DNA of 64,000 bases from Actinoplanes subtropicus (GTDB lineage Bacteria > Actinomycetota > Actinomycetes > Mycobacteriales > Micromonosporaceae). The translations under genes and the position numbers were made by a program. The notes beneath the pieces were generated by a model that was not told the DNA's origin, did no database searches, and worked only from the letters and a program-made list of their open reading frames with translations. Numbering within the stretch: the first letter of the stretch is position 1; each line of letters begins with the position of its first letter. The DNA is taken from positions 1 through 64,000 of the forward strand of contig NZ_JOJL01000025.1 in NCBI RefSeq assembly GCF_000721705.1, given 5' to 3'. Positions 25,701-34,663 of the stretch are shown in pieces.

Positions 25701-28700
25701 CCGAGGCGGTTCCGTCCGGGGCGGTTTGTTTGAGCAGTTGGCTCGCCAGGTTGTACGCGTAGCCGGTGGTGTTGCTCAGCGGATCGGTCTGGCCGGTCAA
25801 CCGGTTCAGGTGGTCGAAGGATTGCGTGGTGGCGTGGCCGAGGGGATCCGTGATCGTGGAGAGGTTCCCGGCCGCGTCATACCCGTACGTGGTGGTATAG
25901 GCCGCGGGGGTGGTGCCGCGCACGATCGCGGTGGAGGTGATCTGCTGGCCAAGGGCGTTGTAGGTGGCTTCGGTGCGTGCGCCGGTCGCATCGGTCGTGG
26001 ACAGGGCCTCGCCGACGGTGTCGTAGGAGGTGCGGGTGGTCCGTCCATCCTGCAAGGTCTGGTTGACCTGGTTGCCGAGTTGGTCGTAGGTGTAGGTGAT
26101 GTCTTTACCGAGCGGGTCGGTCAGTTTGGTCAGCTGGGCGAGCTTGTCGTACTGGTAGCGGACGACAGGGGTGAGCGCGGCGCTGGTGCCGGGTGGGGTG
26201 TAGGCGGGCCACGCGGTGGCCGTCAGCCTGCCGCCGAGGTCGTAGGTGTTGGTCTGGATCCGTCCGGTGGGGCTCTGTTGCTCGCCGATCTCGCCGTAGG
26301 TGTTGTATCCGGTCAGCGTGGTGGCAACGGCCTTGACGGCGGTTCCGCCGACGTTCTCCGTCTGCACCGGTGGCGTGGTGACGGCGACCGGCCGGTCGGC
26401 CTCATCGTACCGGAAGGTGGTGGTGTAGTCGGCGGCGGTCGCGCCCGACACGTTCCCGCGCGGATCGGTCTGCGAGGTCAGCACGTTGCGCTGGTCGTAG
26501 GTCATGGTGGTGGTCAGCGTGCTCGACCCGTCGGCGACGGCCTGCGAGGTGAGCCGGCCCACCGGATCGTATTGGAAGGTCGTGGTCCTGGTGTCACCGC
26601 CGCCGGTGGCAGTCTGGGTCAGGACGTTGTCACCGGCGTCGTAGGTCAGGGCGACAGCGATGTTGGCGCCAGACGGGTCGGCGACGGTCTGGGTGACCCT
26701 GTTTCCCGCGTCGATCGCCCACTGGAGCTGTTTGCCGCATCCCTTGGTGGCGGTCCAGTTGTCGCACTCGCCGACCTTGTTGCCGGCAGCGTCGTAGGTG
26801 AAGCTCGCCGTGACGGTCGCGTCGGGGCTGCCTGCGGCGTCGGTGACCGACTGCAGCCGGTTGTCGTCGAAGTAGGTGTACGCGGCCGTGCGGCCCATCG
26901 CGTCGGTGACCGAGGCGAGACGTCCGGCCGGATCGTAGGCGCGAGAATCGAGAACCAGGTCGGCCGGCGCGCTTGGCGCGGCCGGATCGCCGGTCCAGCC
27001 CTGGAGTGTGGTGGTCAGCAGGTCACCCGCCGACGAGTAGTCGTATCGGTAGACCAGCCCGTCCGCGGCTGTGCTGCTGGTGTTCCAGCCGAAGGCGTTG
27101 TAGGTGTAGCTGGTCGTGTTGCCGAGCGGGTCGGTCACCGACGCGAGGCGGTTGCCGGCGTTGTACGTGTACGAGGTGGACCGGGTGGCGTCGAGCCCGG
27201 TCTGCCCGGCGATTGACGCCTTGCGGGAGATGAAGGAGGAGGTGCTGCTCTCGTCCGGGTTCTGGATCAGCTGGTCGTACAGCTGCCCCCAGTCGGTGAC
27301 GTCGCGCTTGCTGACGTTGCCGTCGTCGTCGTACTGGGTGGTGGTGACCAGGCTGTGTGTCTTGCCGGTCACGGCGTCGGTGGTGGGCGGATCCACCTCG
27401 CTGACGACCCGGTCCAGGTCGTCGTACTGGAACTGGGTCTGCAGGCCGTCCGGGTATGCCGTCGTCTTGACGTACATGTTGGTGAGGTAGTTGCGGTAGT
27501 AGTTGTAGCCGTACTCGGTGATCCGGCCGGAAGGCTCGGTCAGCCGGCAGATCAGACCGCTTTCGCAGTACTCGTACTTCGTGACGGCGCCGCGTGGGTC
27601 GGTCACCGAGGCGAGCAGGCCCGCCGGTGCGAACGCGGTATTGCTGAAGGCGGACGGTGTCGTGGCGGTGGTATAGGCGTAGGTCGTGGTGCGGCCGTTC
27701 GGCGACTCCGCCGTTGGTGGCGTGACGGCGGTCGCGATGTCCCCGGTGTTGGTATAGGTGTAGGTGGTCTGGTAGGCGGTTCCCCCGCGGCCGTCGGTCG
27801 CGCTGAGAACCTTGCCGTTGCGCGGGTCGGCCGGGTCGGTGGAGTTCCAGTAGTACGTGTACGAGTTGGTCTGGCAGGAGCTCGGGGTCTGGCAGGTGGT
27901 CCGCTGGACCGGGTTGCGGTTGGCGTCGAACACCAGGCTCAAGCTATGCGCGTCGGCGTCGGTGATGCCCACCCGGTTGCCTGCGGTGTCATAGGTGAAG
28001 TAGGTGGTCTGCCCGAGCGGGTTGGTGACCGCGGTGGTCCGCCCGCCATTGCCCGGGTCCATGGTGATGACCGACGTGCTACCGCCGGGCTCGGTGACCG
28101 TCACCGTGGTGGTCGGCGTGGGCGTCATCGACGATCCCTTGGCCTGGTAGAGGTAGGCCGCCGCATTCGGGGTGAGTTGGTCGATGTTCAGCGCGTACAC
28201 GGTGGCCTGAGCGATCTGGCCGGTGAAGTAGCCCTGCGGGTTGCTGGTCTGGATGGACGGCCAGAGGCCGCCGACGTAACCAGCGCCGACGGTGACGTTC
28301 GTCATCGCGTAATAAGAGGCGTACCCGCTGATCGCCTTGCCGGTGTGGGTAGCCTGCTTGACGCCATCGATCCACAGCGTCTGAGTTGTACCGGAGGCGG
28401 CCATCAGCACCATGTGCCAGACACCGTTGTTGACCGCTGCGGCCGACGTCATCGGCGACAGTGAGTTGTCCCAGAACTGCCCGCGCAGCTTGCCGTCGGT
28501 GCCGATGTACAGCGCCGGAACGTAGCCGCTGGAAGGTACGGTTCCGATCGGCGTCGACTGGTACGAGAACAGGGTGCCGCCCGCGGTCGTCGTACGGAAC
28601 CACAGCGCCACCGCGGCGTTGCCGGTGCCGTCGTCCATCGCGCCGGACGGCAGCGACAGGTAGGCCGACGTGCCGTCGAAGGAGCCGGCCGGGTCGCCGG

Positions 28701-31700
28701 TGTCGCCGAACGGGCCGGGCGTGCCGAGAACGACGTTGTTGTAGACGCCGTCGCGCGGATTGTCAGTGGTCGGGTTGAGCCCGAGCAGGTTCCGCGCGAC
28801 CGTCCCGGAGCTCTCGTTCATCGGGTAGCCGTACGTGGGCCGGGTGCTCAGCACGGCGCCGCGGTAGTAGTTCGTCGATCCGGTCGTGGCGGGCGCGCTG
28901 AATCCGAAGGTCCCGCCGTCGCCGGTGGTGACGGACGTGACCCGGTCGGCGACGGCGTCGTAGGCGAGGCCGGCGGTGGTCTTCCCGGACGGCAGCTTGC
29001 TGGTCACCAGTTCCCGGGCGGCAAGCGTGCCTGCCGCGTACTCCTGCTGAACGGCGGGCAGGCCGAGTGGCTTGTTGAGGAGGAAGACGTCCTGGATCTG
29101 ACCGGCGAACCAGCCCAGGGCGTTGTTGGCCGGCAGGGCCGGCCACGTGCCGCTGAGCTGCCCGGCGCCCACCGTCACGTACGGCATGCCGGCCGCCGGA
29201 GGCGCGATGTTGCCGGCGGTGAGCGGGGTGCCGATCTGCGCGCCGTCGAGGTAGAGGTTCTGGTTGACGGAGTAGCCGGAGAGCACCACGTGGTGCCACT
29301 TGCCGTCGTTGACCGCCGTGCTGGAGGTCATCGGCGCGACCTTGCCGTTCCAGAACTGGCCACGGAGCTTGCCGTCCGAGCCGATGTAGAGGGCGGGCGT
29401 GTAGTTGGAGGTGACCGCTGTTCCGCCCGGCGCGCTCTGATAGCTGAGCAGTACCCCGCCGGCCTGGCTGGTCTTGAACCACATCCCGGCGGCCATCGCG
29501 TTGCCGTCCAGCAGATGATCGGGCAGCGCCATCTTGGAGCTGTTTCCGTTGAACAACGCCGACGTGGCCGGCGTTCCGGCCAGGGCACCGGGCCGGCCGA
29601 GGGTGACATTGGTCAGCGTCGCGTCGTAGGTGCCGACATTCACGGCGACCTGATCGGCGGCGCGGGTGGCGCCGGCCATGTCGCCGAGCCGCCAGTAGGC
29701 GCGCGGGTTGGAGTCGACCACCATCGACGCGAAATGCGAGCCGGAGTTCGCCCCCGAGGTGTAACTGTAGGTGGCGCACGCGGTCGTCGACGTCGGCGGA
29801 CACATCGACGTGAGGTTGTTCGCGTCGTCGTAGGTGTACGTCCAGTCCCGTTCGCGGTAGGCGTGGATCTGCCGCACGCCTACCTGAGTGACGTGCGGAA
29901 CGGTCACCGTCGCGCCGGCCGCGTTCACCACGCTGCCTGCACCCCACGTGAACCAGATGCCCCGGTCGAACGGCAAAGTATTCGGGAAACGGACGAACTC
30001 GGTCTCCATGTAGGCGGGCCGGTTGAACGTCTTCGCGACCCCGTCAGCGCCGGTCACCGCGACGTTCTGCCAGGTGAGCGCGACATTGTGGCCGTTGGGG
30101 TCGAGCAGCCACCGGAGCCCGACGAACGACTGCCCGGTCACCGGGTCGACACCGGTGTAGGCGAACTCGTACCGTAGCCCGGACGGATCCCGCAGCTGGT
30201 ACTGCGAGTTCGGGTCGGAGGCGGTCAGCACTTGCCGCATGCCAGGAGGTGAGGCGAACGAGCCGTCCGCGTTCTTGCCGAACCGTTCCTGCCTGCCGTC
30301 CGGCAACACCACGACGACGCTGCCCGAGCCATCCGAGTCCGGGATGACGCGGGTGTCCAGCAGCGACGCCCAGCCCGCCCCGAACGCGTTGGACAGGCTC
30401 GGGTCGACACTGTTGTAGGTGCGACGGATCTCGGCGCGCGGGCCGGACTGGTCAGGCGCCGGCGACGCGTCGACGACCTGCGTCGAGTAATTACCGGCCG
30501 CCGGGTTGACGCCACCGATCGTCGCGTCTCCCGAGACGGCGCCGAGATGGCTGGTGAGCAGCGGCTGTGCGGGCGACGGGACGCCGAAGTAGCCGGGCTC
30601 CGACCACGCCGACGCCTTGTTCGTGTCGCTGACTTGTGCCTGCCAGTAGTAGGTGCTGCCCCAGGACAACTTCCCGGCGGGTACCGTCCAACTGTTCGCG
30701 GTGGTCGAGCCGGAGGTTGCCAGCACGGTGGTCGAACCGGCGGCGTACAGGTTGAACGTGTAGGTCAGCGCGGCGCCGGCCGGGTACGCGTCGACGTCGT
30801 GCGCGGTCATCGACAGCGTCGGCGTCAGGCTGTACTGCGTCGAGTTGTTGTACGGGTACAGCGAATCCATCACGGGCGGGTTGTTGACCACGTCGACCGC
30901 GTAGCAGGCTTGCGGAATACCCAGGCCGGAAAAGTATTGGCCACTGTGCACCATGTCCCAGCAGACCTGGTACGTCTTGCCGACCGGCAATGCGGGCAAC
31001 GTCGCGGTGACCGTGGCCGACTTGTTCGGCGCCACATTGCCCGGCATCGGAGTCAGGTAGTTCGAGGTCGAGTAGAGCGTACGAACGCCGTTGGCGACCG
31101 TGTAGATCTCGTAGCCCAGCTGATACCCGTTGGTCGGCGTCCACGTCGCCGAGCCCTCGTTCTGCACGGTGACCTTCGCCCAGCCGGTCTTGTTGTTCCA
31201 CGGAGACATGTAGAGCGTCTCGGCGTACGACGCACCAGCACCATCCGCGGCATACTCGATCGACAGGTAAGCGTCGTCCGGGTTGAACTCCTTCCACGCG
31301 GTCTCGTCGTTCGGCGCGGTCACCGCCAGCCCCTGATTCGCCGCCCAGCCGTGCGCCCAGTTCGTGAACGTACGCGGCGCCAGCGGAACCGCGCCCCACA
31401 CCCGGCCCTGCGAGCAGTTGACGCCGCCGGTCCAGGACGCGGTGCCGATGACCGGGCCCGTCGCCGGACCGGGATACGTCTTGAGCGTGGCGGGATTCCA
31501 CGAGCCGGTAACCGGGGCGACGCTCACGGAGTTGGCTGAGCAGACGCTGGCGGAGTACTCGGTGTCCAGGTACAGGTTCGCGCTGATCACGTACGCGTTG
31601 CTGAGCTGGCCGGCGAAGCCGTCGAACTTCAGGAACGAGTTGTACTTCACGCCGGACTTCGTGCCGACGTAAAGCGCGTTATCGCTACTGAAGTTCTGCT

Positions 31701-32307
31701 GGACATCCGACCGGACATAAGTGCTGTCGTTCGTAGTCCGTTGCCCGATCGGATTCGACACCGCGGCAGCCGTCAACGGCGCCGAAGCGATAGCGGCCGC
31801 CGCGTTAGGATCGGCCACCCACGAGCCGTCCGCGGCCTTGCGGTTCACCGGCACCCGGTGGATCTGCGCGGTGTACGTACCGTCGCTGTTCTGGAACACG
31901 CTCGTCGTCGCCGTGCTCAGATCCGGGCGGCGCACGCTCGTACGCTCGTTGAACCCCCGAACCTTCGACGACGGCGCAGGCTTCGACACCGGGGCAGTGT
32001 GGACGCTCGACCCCGACGACCGGGCCTTGTGCGAGACCGCGTGCGGGGCGTACTCGGCGACCGCACCCTTCGGGCGCTTCACCTTGGATGCCGGCGCGGC
32101 CTTGGTCCTCTTCGTGGCCTCGGTGGCCGAGGACGGCACCGTATGTTTCTTGCCCGCAGCGCTTCCCCGAGCCTGCCGCGGCGTCGACGGACTCGGCGGT
32201 GTTCTATTCGGTGGCGCCGCGAGCGCCTGGGCCGGCTGCAACCCGGCCGTCACCGCAAGCGCCAGCAGCACCGCCAATACCGGTCGTCCCCAACGCATGG
32301 TGATCAC
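22795..32307 (-). CDS. Giant secreted RHS/YD-repeat protein with LamG domains and variable C-terminal tail
   Basis: A ~3170-residue polymorphic-toxin-type protein. GTG at 32307 (GGGGGAG 8 bp upstream) gives a Sec signal MRWGRPVLAVLLALAVTAGLQPAQALA. After a low-complexity Lys/Pro/Ala region come DNRLR-type beta domains, two LamG (concanavalin-like) domains (about 890-1100 and 1190-1370), and dozens of YD repeats (YDAAGRLT style) to about 2670. The RHS core follows (DQHGDVTGTF ... YSPTTGNFTSADTQ ... NPYAYGNDDPLGNNDPSGHD, about 2680-2780). The tail contains a coiled coil, one membrane helix (ITYAGYGLAATFILAGSISY, about 2890-2920), a Pro/Ala linker, and a last ~150 residues with GHTSLAAGAG and GTFHVNDFGVIDEYDNYSGH motifs seen at the end of many RHS toxins. 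Role: probable contact-dependent toxin or wall-associated effector. Confidence 0.9.
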   Translation of the reverse strand: MITMRWGRPVLAVLLALAVTAGLQPAQALAAPPNRTPPSPSTPRQARGSAAGKKHTVPSSATEATKRTKAAPASKVKRPKGAVAEYAPHAVSHKARSSGSSVHTAPVSKPAPSSKVRGFNERTSVRRPDLSTATTSVFQNSDGTYTAQIHRVPVNRKAADGSWVADPNAAAAIASAPLTAAAVSNPIGQRTTNDSTYVRSDVQQNFSSDNALYVGTKSGVKYNSFLKFDGFAGQLSNAYVISANLYLDTEYSASVCSANSVSVAPVTGSWNPATLKTYPGPATGPVIGTASWTGGVNCSQGRVWGAVPLAPRTFTNWAHGWAANQGLAVTAPNDETAWKEFNPDDAYLSIEYAADGAGASYAETLYMSPWNNKTGWAKVTVQNEGSATWTPTNGYQLGYEIYTVANGVRTLYSTSNYLTPMPGNVAPNKSATVTATLPALPVGKTYQVCWDMVHSGQYFSGLGIPQACYAVDVVNNPPVMDSLYPYNNSTQYSLTPTLSMTAHDVDAYPAGAALTYTFNLYAAGSTTVLATSGSTTANSWTVPAGKLSWGSTYYWQAQVSDTNKASAWSEPGYFGVPSPAQPLLTSHLGAVSGDATIGGVNPAAGNYSTQVVDASPAPDQSGPRAEIRRTYNSVDPSLSNAFGAGWASLLDTRVIPDSDGSGSVVVVLPDGRQERFGKNADGSFASPPGMRQVLTASDPNSQYQLRDPSGLRYEFAYTGVDPVTGQSFVGLRWLLDPNGHNVALTWQNVAVTGADGVAKTFNRPAYMETEFVRFPNTLPFDRGIWFTWGAGSVVNAAGATVTVPHVTQVGVRQIHAYRERDWTYTYDDANNLTSMCPPTSTTACATYSYTSGANSGSHFASMVVDSNPRAYWRLGDMAGATRAADQVAVNVGTYDATLTNVTLGRPGALAGTPATSALFNGNSSKMALPDHLLDGNAMAAGMWFKTSQAGGVLLSYQSAPGGTAVTSNYTPALYIGSDGKLRGQFWNGKVAPMTSSTAVNDGKWHHVVLSGYSVNQNLYLDGAQIGTPLTAGNIAPPAAGMPYVTVGAGQLSGTWPALPANNALGWFAGQIQDVFLLNKPLGLPAVQQEYAAGTLAARELVTSKLPSGKTTAGLAYDAVADRVTSVTTGDGGTFGFSAPATTGSTNYYRGAVLSTRPTYGYPMNESSGTVARNLLGLNPTTDNPRDGVYNNVVLGTPGPFGDTGDPAGSFDGTSAYLSLPSGAMDDGTGNAAVALWFRTTTAGGTLFSYQSTPIGTVPSSGYVPALYIGTDGKLRGQFWDNSLSPMTSAAAVNNGVWHMVLMAASGTTQTLWIDGVKQATHTGKAISGYASYYAMTNVTVGAGYVGGLWPSIQTSNPQGYFTGQIAQATVYALNIDQLTPNAAAYLYQAKGSSMTPTPTTTVTVTEPGGSTSVITMDPGNGGRTTAVTNPLGQTTYFTYDTAGNRVGITDADAHSLSLVFDANRNPVQRTTCQTPSSCQTNSYTYYWNSTDPADPRNGKVLSATDGRGGTAYQTTYTYTNTGDIATAVTPPTAESPNGRTTTYAYTTATTPSAFSNTAFAPAGLLASVTDPRGAVTKYEYCESGLICRLTEPSGRITEYGYNYYRNYLTNMYVKTTAYPDGLQTQFQYDDLDRVVSEVDPPTTDAVTGKTHSLVTTTQYDDDGNVSKRDVTDWGQLYDQLIQNPDESSTSSFISRKASIAGQTGLDATRSTSYTYNAGNRLASVTDPLGNTTSYTYNAFGWNTSSTAADGLVYRYDYSSAGDLLTTTLQGWTGDPAAPSAPADLVLDSRAYDPAGRLASVTDAMGRTAAYTYFDDNRLQSVTDAAGSPDATVTASFTYDAAGNKVGECDNWTATKGCGKQLQWAIDAGNRVTQTVADPSGANIAVALTYDAGDNVLTQTATGGGDTRTTTFQYDPVGRLTSQAVADGSSTLTTTMTYDQRNVLTSQTDPRGNVSGATAADYTTTFRYDEADRPVAVTTPPVQTENVGGTAVKAVATTLTGYNTYGEIGEQQSPTGRIQTNTYDLGGRLTATAWPAYTPPGTSAALTPVVRYQYDKLAQLTKLTDPLGKDITYTYDQLGNQVNQTLQDGRTTRTSYDTVGEALSTTDATGARTEATYNALGQQITSTAIVRGTTPAAYTTTYGYDAAGNLSTITDPLGHATTQSFDHLNRLTGQTDPLSNTTGYAYNLASQLLKQTAPDGTASVASYDPAGRLTAVTDQNAAGTTLRSYSFGYDAAGNRTSATDPRSKTITAVYDALNRTTSQSQPGASGQTITTSFGYDADGRTTRYTDPNTNATTYTYNALGMLESTVVPPVAGQTAAADRTTWQRYDAAGRATSTTRPGNVTITNTYDDTGRLTGQSGSGAEAATANRGFTYDAANRLLTATGANGTEQFTYDDRGLLTTSTMPGWNTTFGYDAAGQLTTQTDATGTTGYGYDAAGRQTSQHDPLTGANITVGYNKVDQPTTVAYGTGGPTRAYGYDDLHQLVADVIKNPAGAVQASVAYDYDPAGHVTSKTTSGVAGAGSNTYTYDDAGRLSTWTAGSVTTPYSYDPAGNRTRAGPATYTYNARSQVTAATNGSTTTGYTYTSRGTTAAITTGASTTTVTSDAYDQQTTNGNTSYTYDALGRLATVTAGGTSRSLTYGDLSNGVTSDGTQTFARTAGGDLLSANINGTGAFLDVDQHGDVTGTFTTTGSSLTSSSSYDPYGNILASTGTQADLGYQGGWTDPATSFVNAASRWYSPTTGNFTSADTQQNQPEPAVNANPYAYGNDDPLGNNDPSGHDACSANLQATAKLKAQAAAAAAAGAKWYQRAKAEADRLQKEREEKARQLEELHERQAPGGGGSGSGSGGNTGGWQTTVGSGGSLYSGYDDLTGQSGAPVNIPTNGGSKTASKPWYQSKWITYAGYGLAATFILAGSISYIPAAAYELAAADTTQCTPGNAPAKPKDTAPARSKGPAEATGSTGQAKQAASDLPQGAQAPQEDPDAGTVPNPQHTWWEEDGCTVLGLKRDGQSSTATAWDCGGHPRTPDGHRLWNNHEGLDTDEQAPLPAEYMITSGDNLEKGDYHYVVMPDRSVRAFRNDDVYDNQIWAGHTSLAAGAGRKPARPPALDQAVIMAGTFHVNDFGVIDEYDNYSGHLAPGHDGDRKGLKEIATAALMGNGFDVSSTPWKWAG

Positions 32308-32490
32308 GCGACCCACTCCCCCGCACAGCCGAATGCCAATCAGATCGCTGCGCCCAGAGCCGACGACGTCACCGTGACGCAATCCAGAATGGACGCTGTG
32401 TCACCATCCCATCACGAGATCAACGAAGACAGATTGAAGCAAGTGATCTACGCCACACCTATTCGACGACAGGCTGCATATCGTCCTCCC

Positions 32491-33606
32491 GTGCGACTGC
32501 CATCCAACCCAGCGACGGGCGCCATCGTGCTCGCCCTCGCAGCCCCGTTCGCCGCCACCCCCGCACTTGCGGCTCCCCGCGCTCCGAGCGCACAGCAATG
32601 GGCCCTGGATGCGAAGCATTTCGACAGCGCACGCCTCTGGTCCCTCAGCACCGGCAAGGGAGTCACCGTGGCCGTCGTGGACAGCGGTGTCGACGACCAC
32701 CATCCCGACCTCACCGGCCGAGTCCTGCCCGGCGCCGATTTCACCGGCAACGCAGCCGACGGCCGCGTCGACCTCTCGACCGACGCCCACGGCACCGCCG
32801 TCGCCGGGATCATCGCCGGCACCGGCACCGGACCGGACCACATCACCGGCCTCGCGCCGGACGCCACCATCCTGCCCGTACGGATCTCCGACACCCTCAC
32901 CAGCGACCCCGCCGTCCTGGCCCAAGGCATCAACTACGCCACCACCCACGGCGCCAAAATCATCAACATCTCGATCTGCGCCCGCATCCTCAATCCCCAA
33001 ATACGCACGGCGGTCGAAACAGCCATCGAGCACGACATCGTCGTCGTGGCCGCAGCCGGCAACGACAGATTGACCGGAAACCCAGCCCAATACCCGGCCG
33101 CGCTGCCTGGTGTCATCGCCGTCGCCGCCACCGACGCCGAGGACCGCCTGTGGCCGAAAAGCGAATCAGGCCCATATCTCGGAGTGACCGCGCCGGGCGT
33201 CGACATCTACACCACCGGAGCGGAAGGCAGCCACCAGCAAGCCACCGGCACCAGCTTCGCCGCCCCTCACGTCGCCGCCGCAGCAGCACTACTACGCGCC
33301 CGCTACCCCGCCGAAACCGCCGCCCAAATCATCAGCCGGCTCACCAGCACCGCCCACCACCCGCGCCAGGGCCGCGACGACACATCCGGATACGGGTTCA
33401 TCGACCCCTACCAAGCGCTCGTGGCGCCGGCGCCTCCCGCCGAACCCAACCCGCTTCTGCAACCGATCGCCGAGCCGCACCCGAAAAGCACCGGGCACGC
33501 TTTCCGCACCGCATCGATCATCGCCGGCCTCGGCGCCACCCTGGCCGCCGTAGCCGCGCTCACGCTGCTGTTCATCCGCCGGCGTGGCCGCCGATCCAGC
33601 CGCTAA
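32491..33606 (+). CDS. S8 subtilisin-like protease, mycosin (MycP)-like
   Basis: A 371-residue membrane-anchored serine protease. Signal helix ATGAIVLALAAPFAATPALAAP, catalytic Asp in VTVAVVDSGVDDHHPDL, catalytic His in DAHGTAVAGIIAG, oxyanion Asn in VVVAAAGND and catalytic Ser in GTSFAAPHVAAAAALL. A C-terminal helix (ASIIAGLGATLAAVAALTLLFI) followed by RRRGRRSSR anchors it, the architecture of T7SS mycosins. The start is uncertain: GTG 32491 gives the cleanest signal peptide; GTG 32440 or ATG 32389 are in frame. It is divergent from the RHS gene and may process it or serve the T7SS at 51-64 kb; both inference. Confidence 0.85.
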   Translation: MRLPSNPATGAIVLALAAPFAATPALAAPRAPSAQQWALDAKHFDSARLWSLSTGKGVTVAVVDSGVDDHHPDLTGRVLPGADFTGNAADGRVDLSTDAHGTAVAGIIAGTGTGPDHITGLAPDATILPVRISDTLTSDPAVLAQGINYATTHGAKIINISICARILNPQIRTAVETAIEHDIVVVAAAGNDRLTGNPAQYPAALPGVIAVAATDAEDRLWPKSESGPYLGVTAPGVDIYTTGAEGSHQQATGTSFAAPHVAAAAALLRARYPAETAAQIISRLTSTAHHPRQGRDDTSGYGFIDPYQALVAPAPPAEPNPLLQPIAEPHPKSTGHAFRTASIIAGLGATLAAVAALTLLFIRRRGRRSSR

Positions 33607-34039
33607 CGGCGGCCGCATCCGCCACCACCTCGACATTGCCGGCCGCGGAACCGCCACCCACGACAAGGAAACGTTGCCGCTGCGCCTTTGCCGCCACCTT
33701 CTCGACCACCGGAACAAACCCCGGCTCGGCAACAACGACAACGTCACAGCCGACCCCGACAACCCCGTTCAGGTAGGGAACCCCCGGCGGGCCGGGGGGC
33801 GCCACGAACGTCTGCGCATTGACACGGCCGCCCGCCGCCTTCCGCAACGCCTCCCACACGGCCGTGGACACCGGGGAACCGGCCGAGGAACGCACCAGAC
33901 AAGCCCGGAAATTGCCGGCCACACTGTTGACCGCAGGCGGAGCACCCTCGTCGGATCCGCTGCGGAGCGCGACAGCAACCACCACGCCCACAGCGACCAC
34001 CGCTCCTGCCACGATCACCGACACGCGAGAGACACGCAT
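33572..34039 (-). CDS. Small membrane-anchored protein resembling a BMP/periplasmic-binding half-domain
   Basis: A 155-residue protein with an N-terminal membrane helix (VSVIVAGAVVAVGVVVAVAL) and an outer part AVNSVAGNFRACLVRSS ... STAVWEALRKAAGG ... VGCDVVVVAEPGFVPVVEKVAAKAQRQRFLVVGGG. The alternation resembles one lobe of BMP/PBP1-type binding proteins, where F-V-V-V-G-G ends the first domain. Similar short proteins occur in actinobacteria beside mycosin-like genes. ATG 34039 has GAGGGG upstream. Its 3' end overlaps the 3' end of the protease gene by 35 bp (convergent). Confidence 0.65.
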   Translation of the reverse strand: MRVSRVSVIVAGAVVAVGVVVAVALRSGSDEGAPPAVNSVAGNFRACLVRSSAGSPVSTAVWEALRKAAGGRVNAQTFVAPPGPPGVPYLNGVVGVGCDVVVVAEPGFVPVVEKVAAKAQRQRFLVVGGGSAAGNVEVVADAAAVSGWIGGHAGG

Positions 34040-34540
34040 GAATCCCCTCTCAGGACGGCCGTCGATCGCCTACCGTACCGACCGTGGCTCGACAAGCCGC
34101 CACCGCGGCCTGTGGGCCTCGCGAAATGGCTGGACGCCGCACGCAAGATCTCATCCGGCACGATCAGCGAGCTTTACCAGCAGATCCCGCCATGCTTCTC
34201 CCGACCACGGCGGCTTGCGCGCGAAAGACGGCTGCCCCGCCCTGCCCACACGGCCGCCAAGTCGGCCGCGACCGGGAGGCTGGCGTAGGTGATCGGGCTC
34301 GACCACCAGCTCACCGCTGACCACCTGGCCTGCAGGGCGTGAACACTACGCCAGCCACCGAGCCGCAGCCGCCATCCGGCTTCGAACGGTAACCCGGTGT
34401 AGCCAGAACTAGTGACCTACACCGTAGGCGACACCTCGGCACCTGCTCGTTCCACCGGACCCTTCGTCGCCTCGTGCCGGGTCATACCAGGAACTGCTTC
34501 CCTCGTTTGCCCGGACAGTGCCCGAACGGAGACGCAAATC
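34040..34540. other. Intergenic stretch at the right end of the island
   Basis: About 500 bp with no convincing gene on either strand. If the island once carried an integrase next to the tRNA, this is where it would be expected, but no integrase-like residues can be read here. Confidence 0.5.
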
Positions 34541-34567
34541 GGGGCCCCTCGATGATCGAGAGACCCC
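34541..34567 (-). terminator. Hairpin downstream of tRNA-fMet
   Basis: CTCGAT/ATCGAG closed further out by GGGG/CCCC forms an interrupted hairpin about 23 bp beyond the tRNA 3' end on the minus strand; likely terminator. It differs from the hairpin behind the truncated copy, as expected if it was brought in by the island. Confidence 0.45.
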
Positions 34568-34589
34568 ATCTGACCTGCGGTTTTGCTAG

Positions 34590-34663
34590 TAGCGGGGACA
34601 GGATTTGAACCTGCGACCTCTGGGTTATGAGCCCAGCGAGCTACCGAGCTGCTCCACCCCGCG
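34590..34663 (-). tRNA. Initiator tRNA-Met (CAT anticodon)
   Basis: 74 nt, complete cloverleaf: acceptor CGCGGGG/CCCCGC, D arm GAGCAGCTCGGTAGCTC, anticodon loop CTCATAA flanked by the three G-C pairs GGG/CCC that mark initiator tRNAs, T arm GCAGGTTCAAATCCTG. Position 1 C faces U72 (unpaired end), another initiator hallmark. The 3' CCA is not encoded (ACTA follows). Confidence 0.95.

Larger units (their letters stand above)
22035..34663. mobile_element. Putative genomic island in the initiator tRNA-Met gene (~12.6 kb)
   Basis: The segment is bounded on the right by the complete tRNA (34590-34663) and on the left by a 52-bp copy of its 3' part in direct orientation, the geometry expected for attL/attR after integration into a tRNA 3' end. 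Cargo: XRE regulator, a giant RHS protein, mycosin-like protease and a small periplasmic-binding-like protein. The left 0.9 kb is visibly poorer in GC than the rest of the window. No integrase, excisionase or replication gene is recognisable, so the element is either degenerate or was moved in trans. Confidence 0.6.

Noticed and set aside
23689..27216. Long plus-strand open frame (~1175 codons) opposite the RHS gene
   Set aside because: It is the antisense shadow of the YD repeats: Gly/Val/Arg-rich, no domain, no ribosome binding site; codon bias follows the minus-strand gene.
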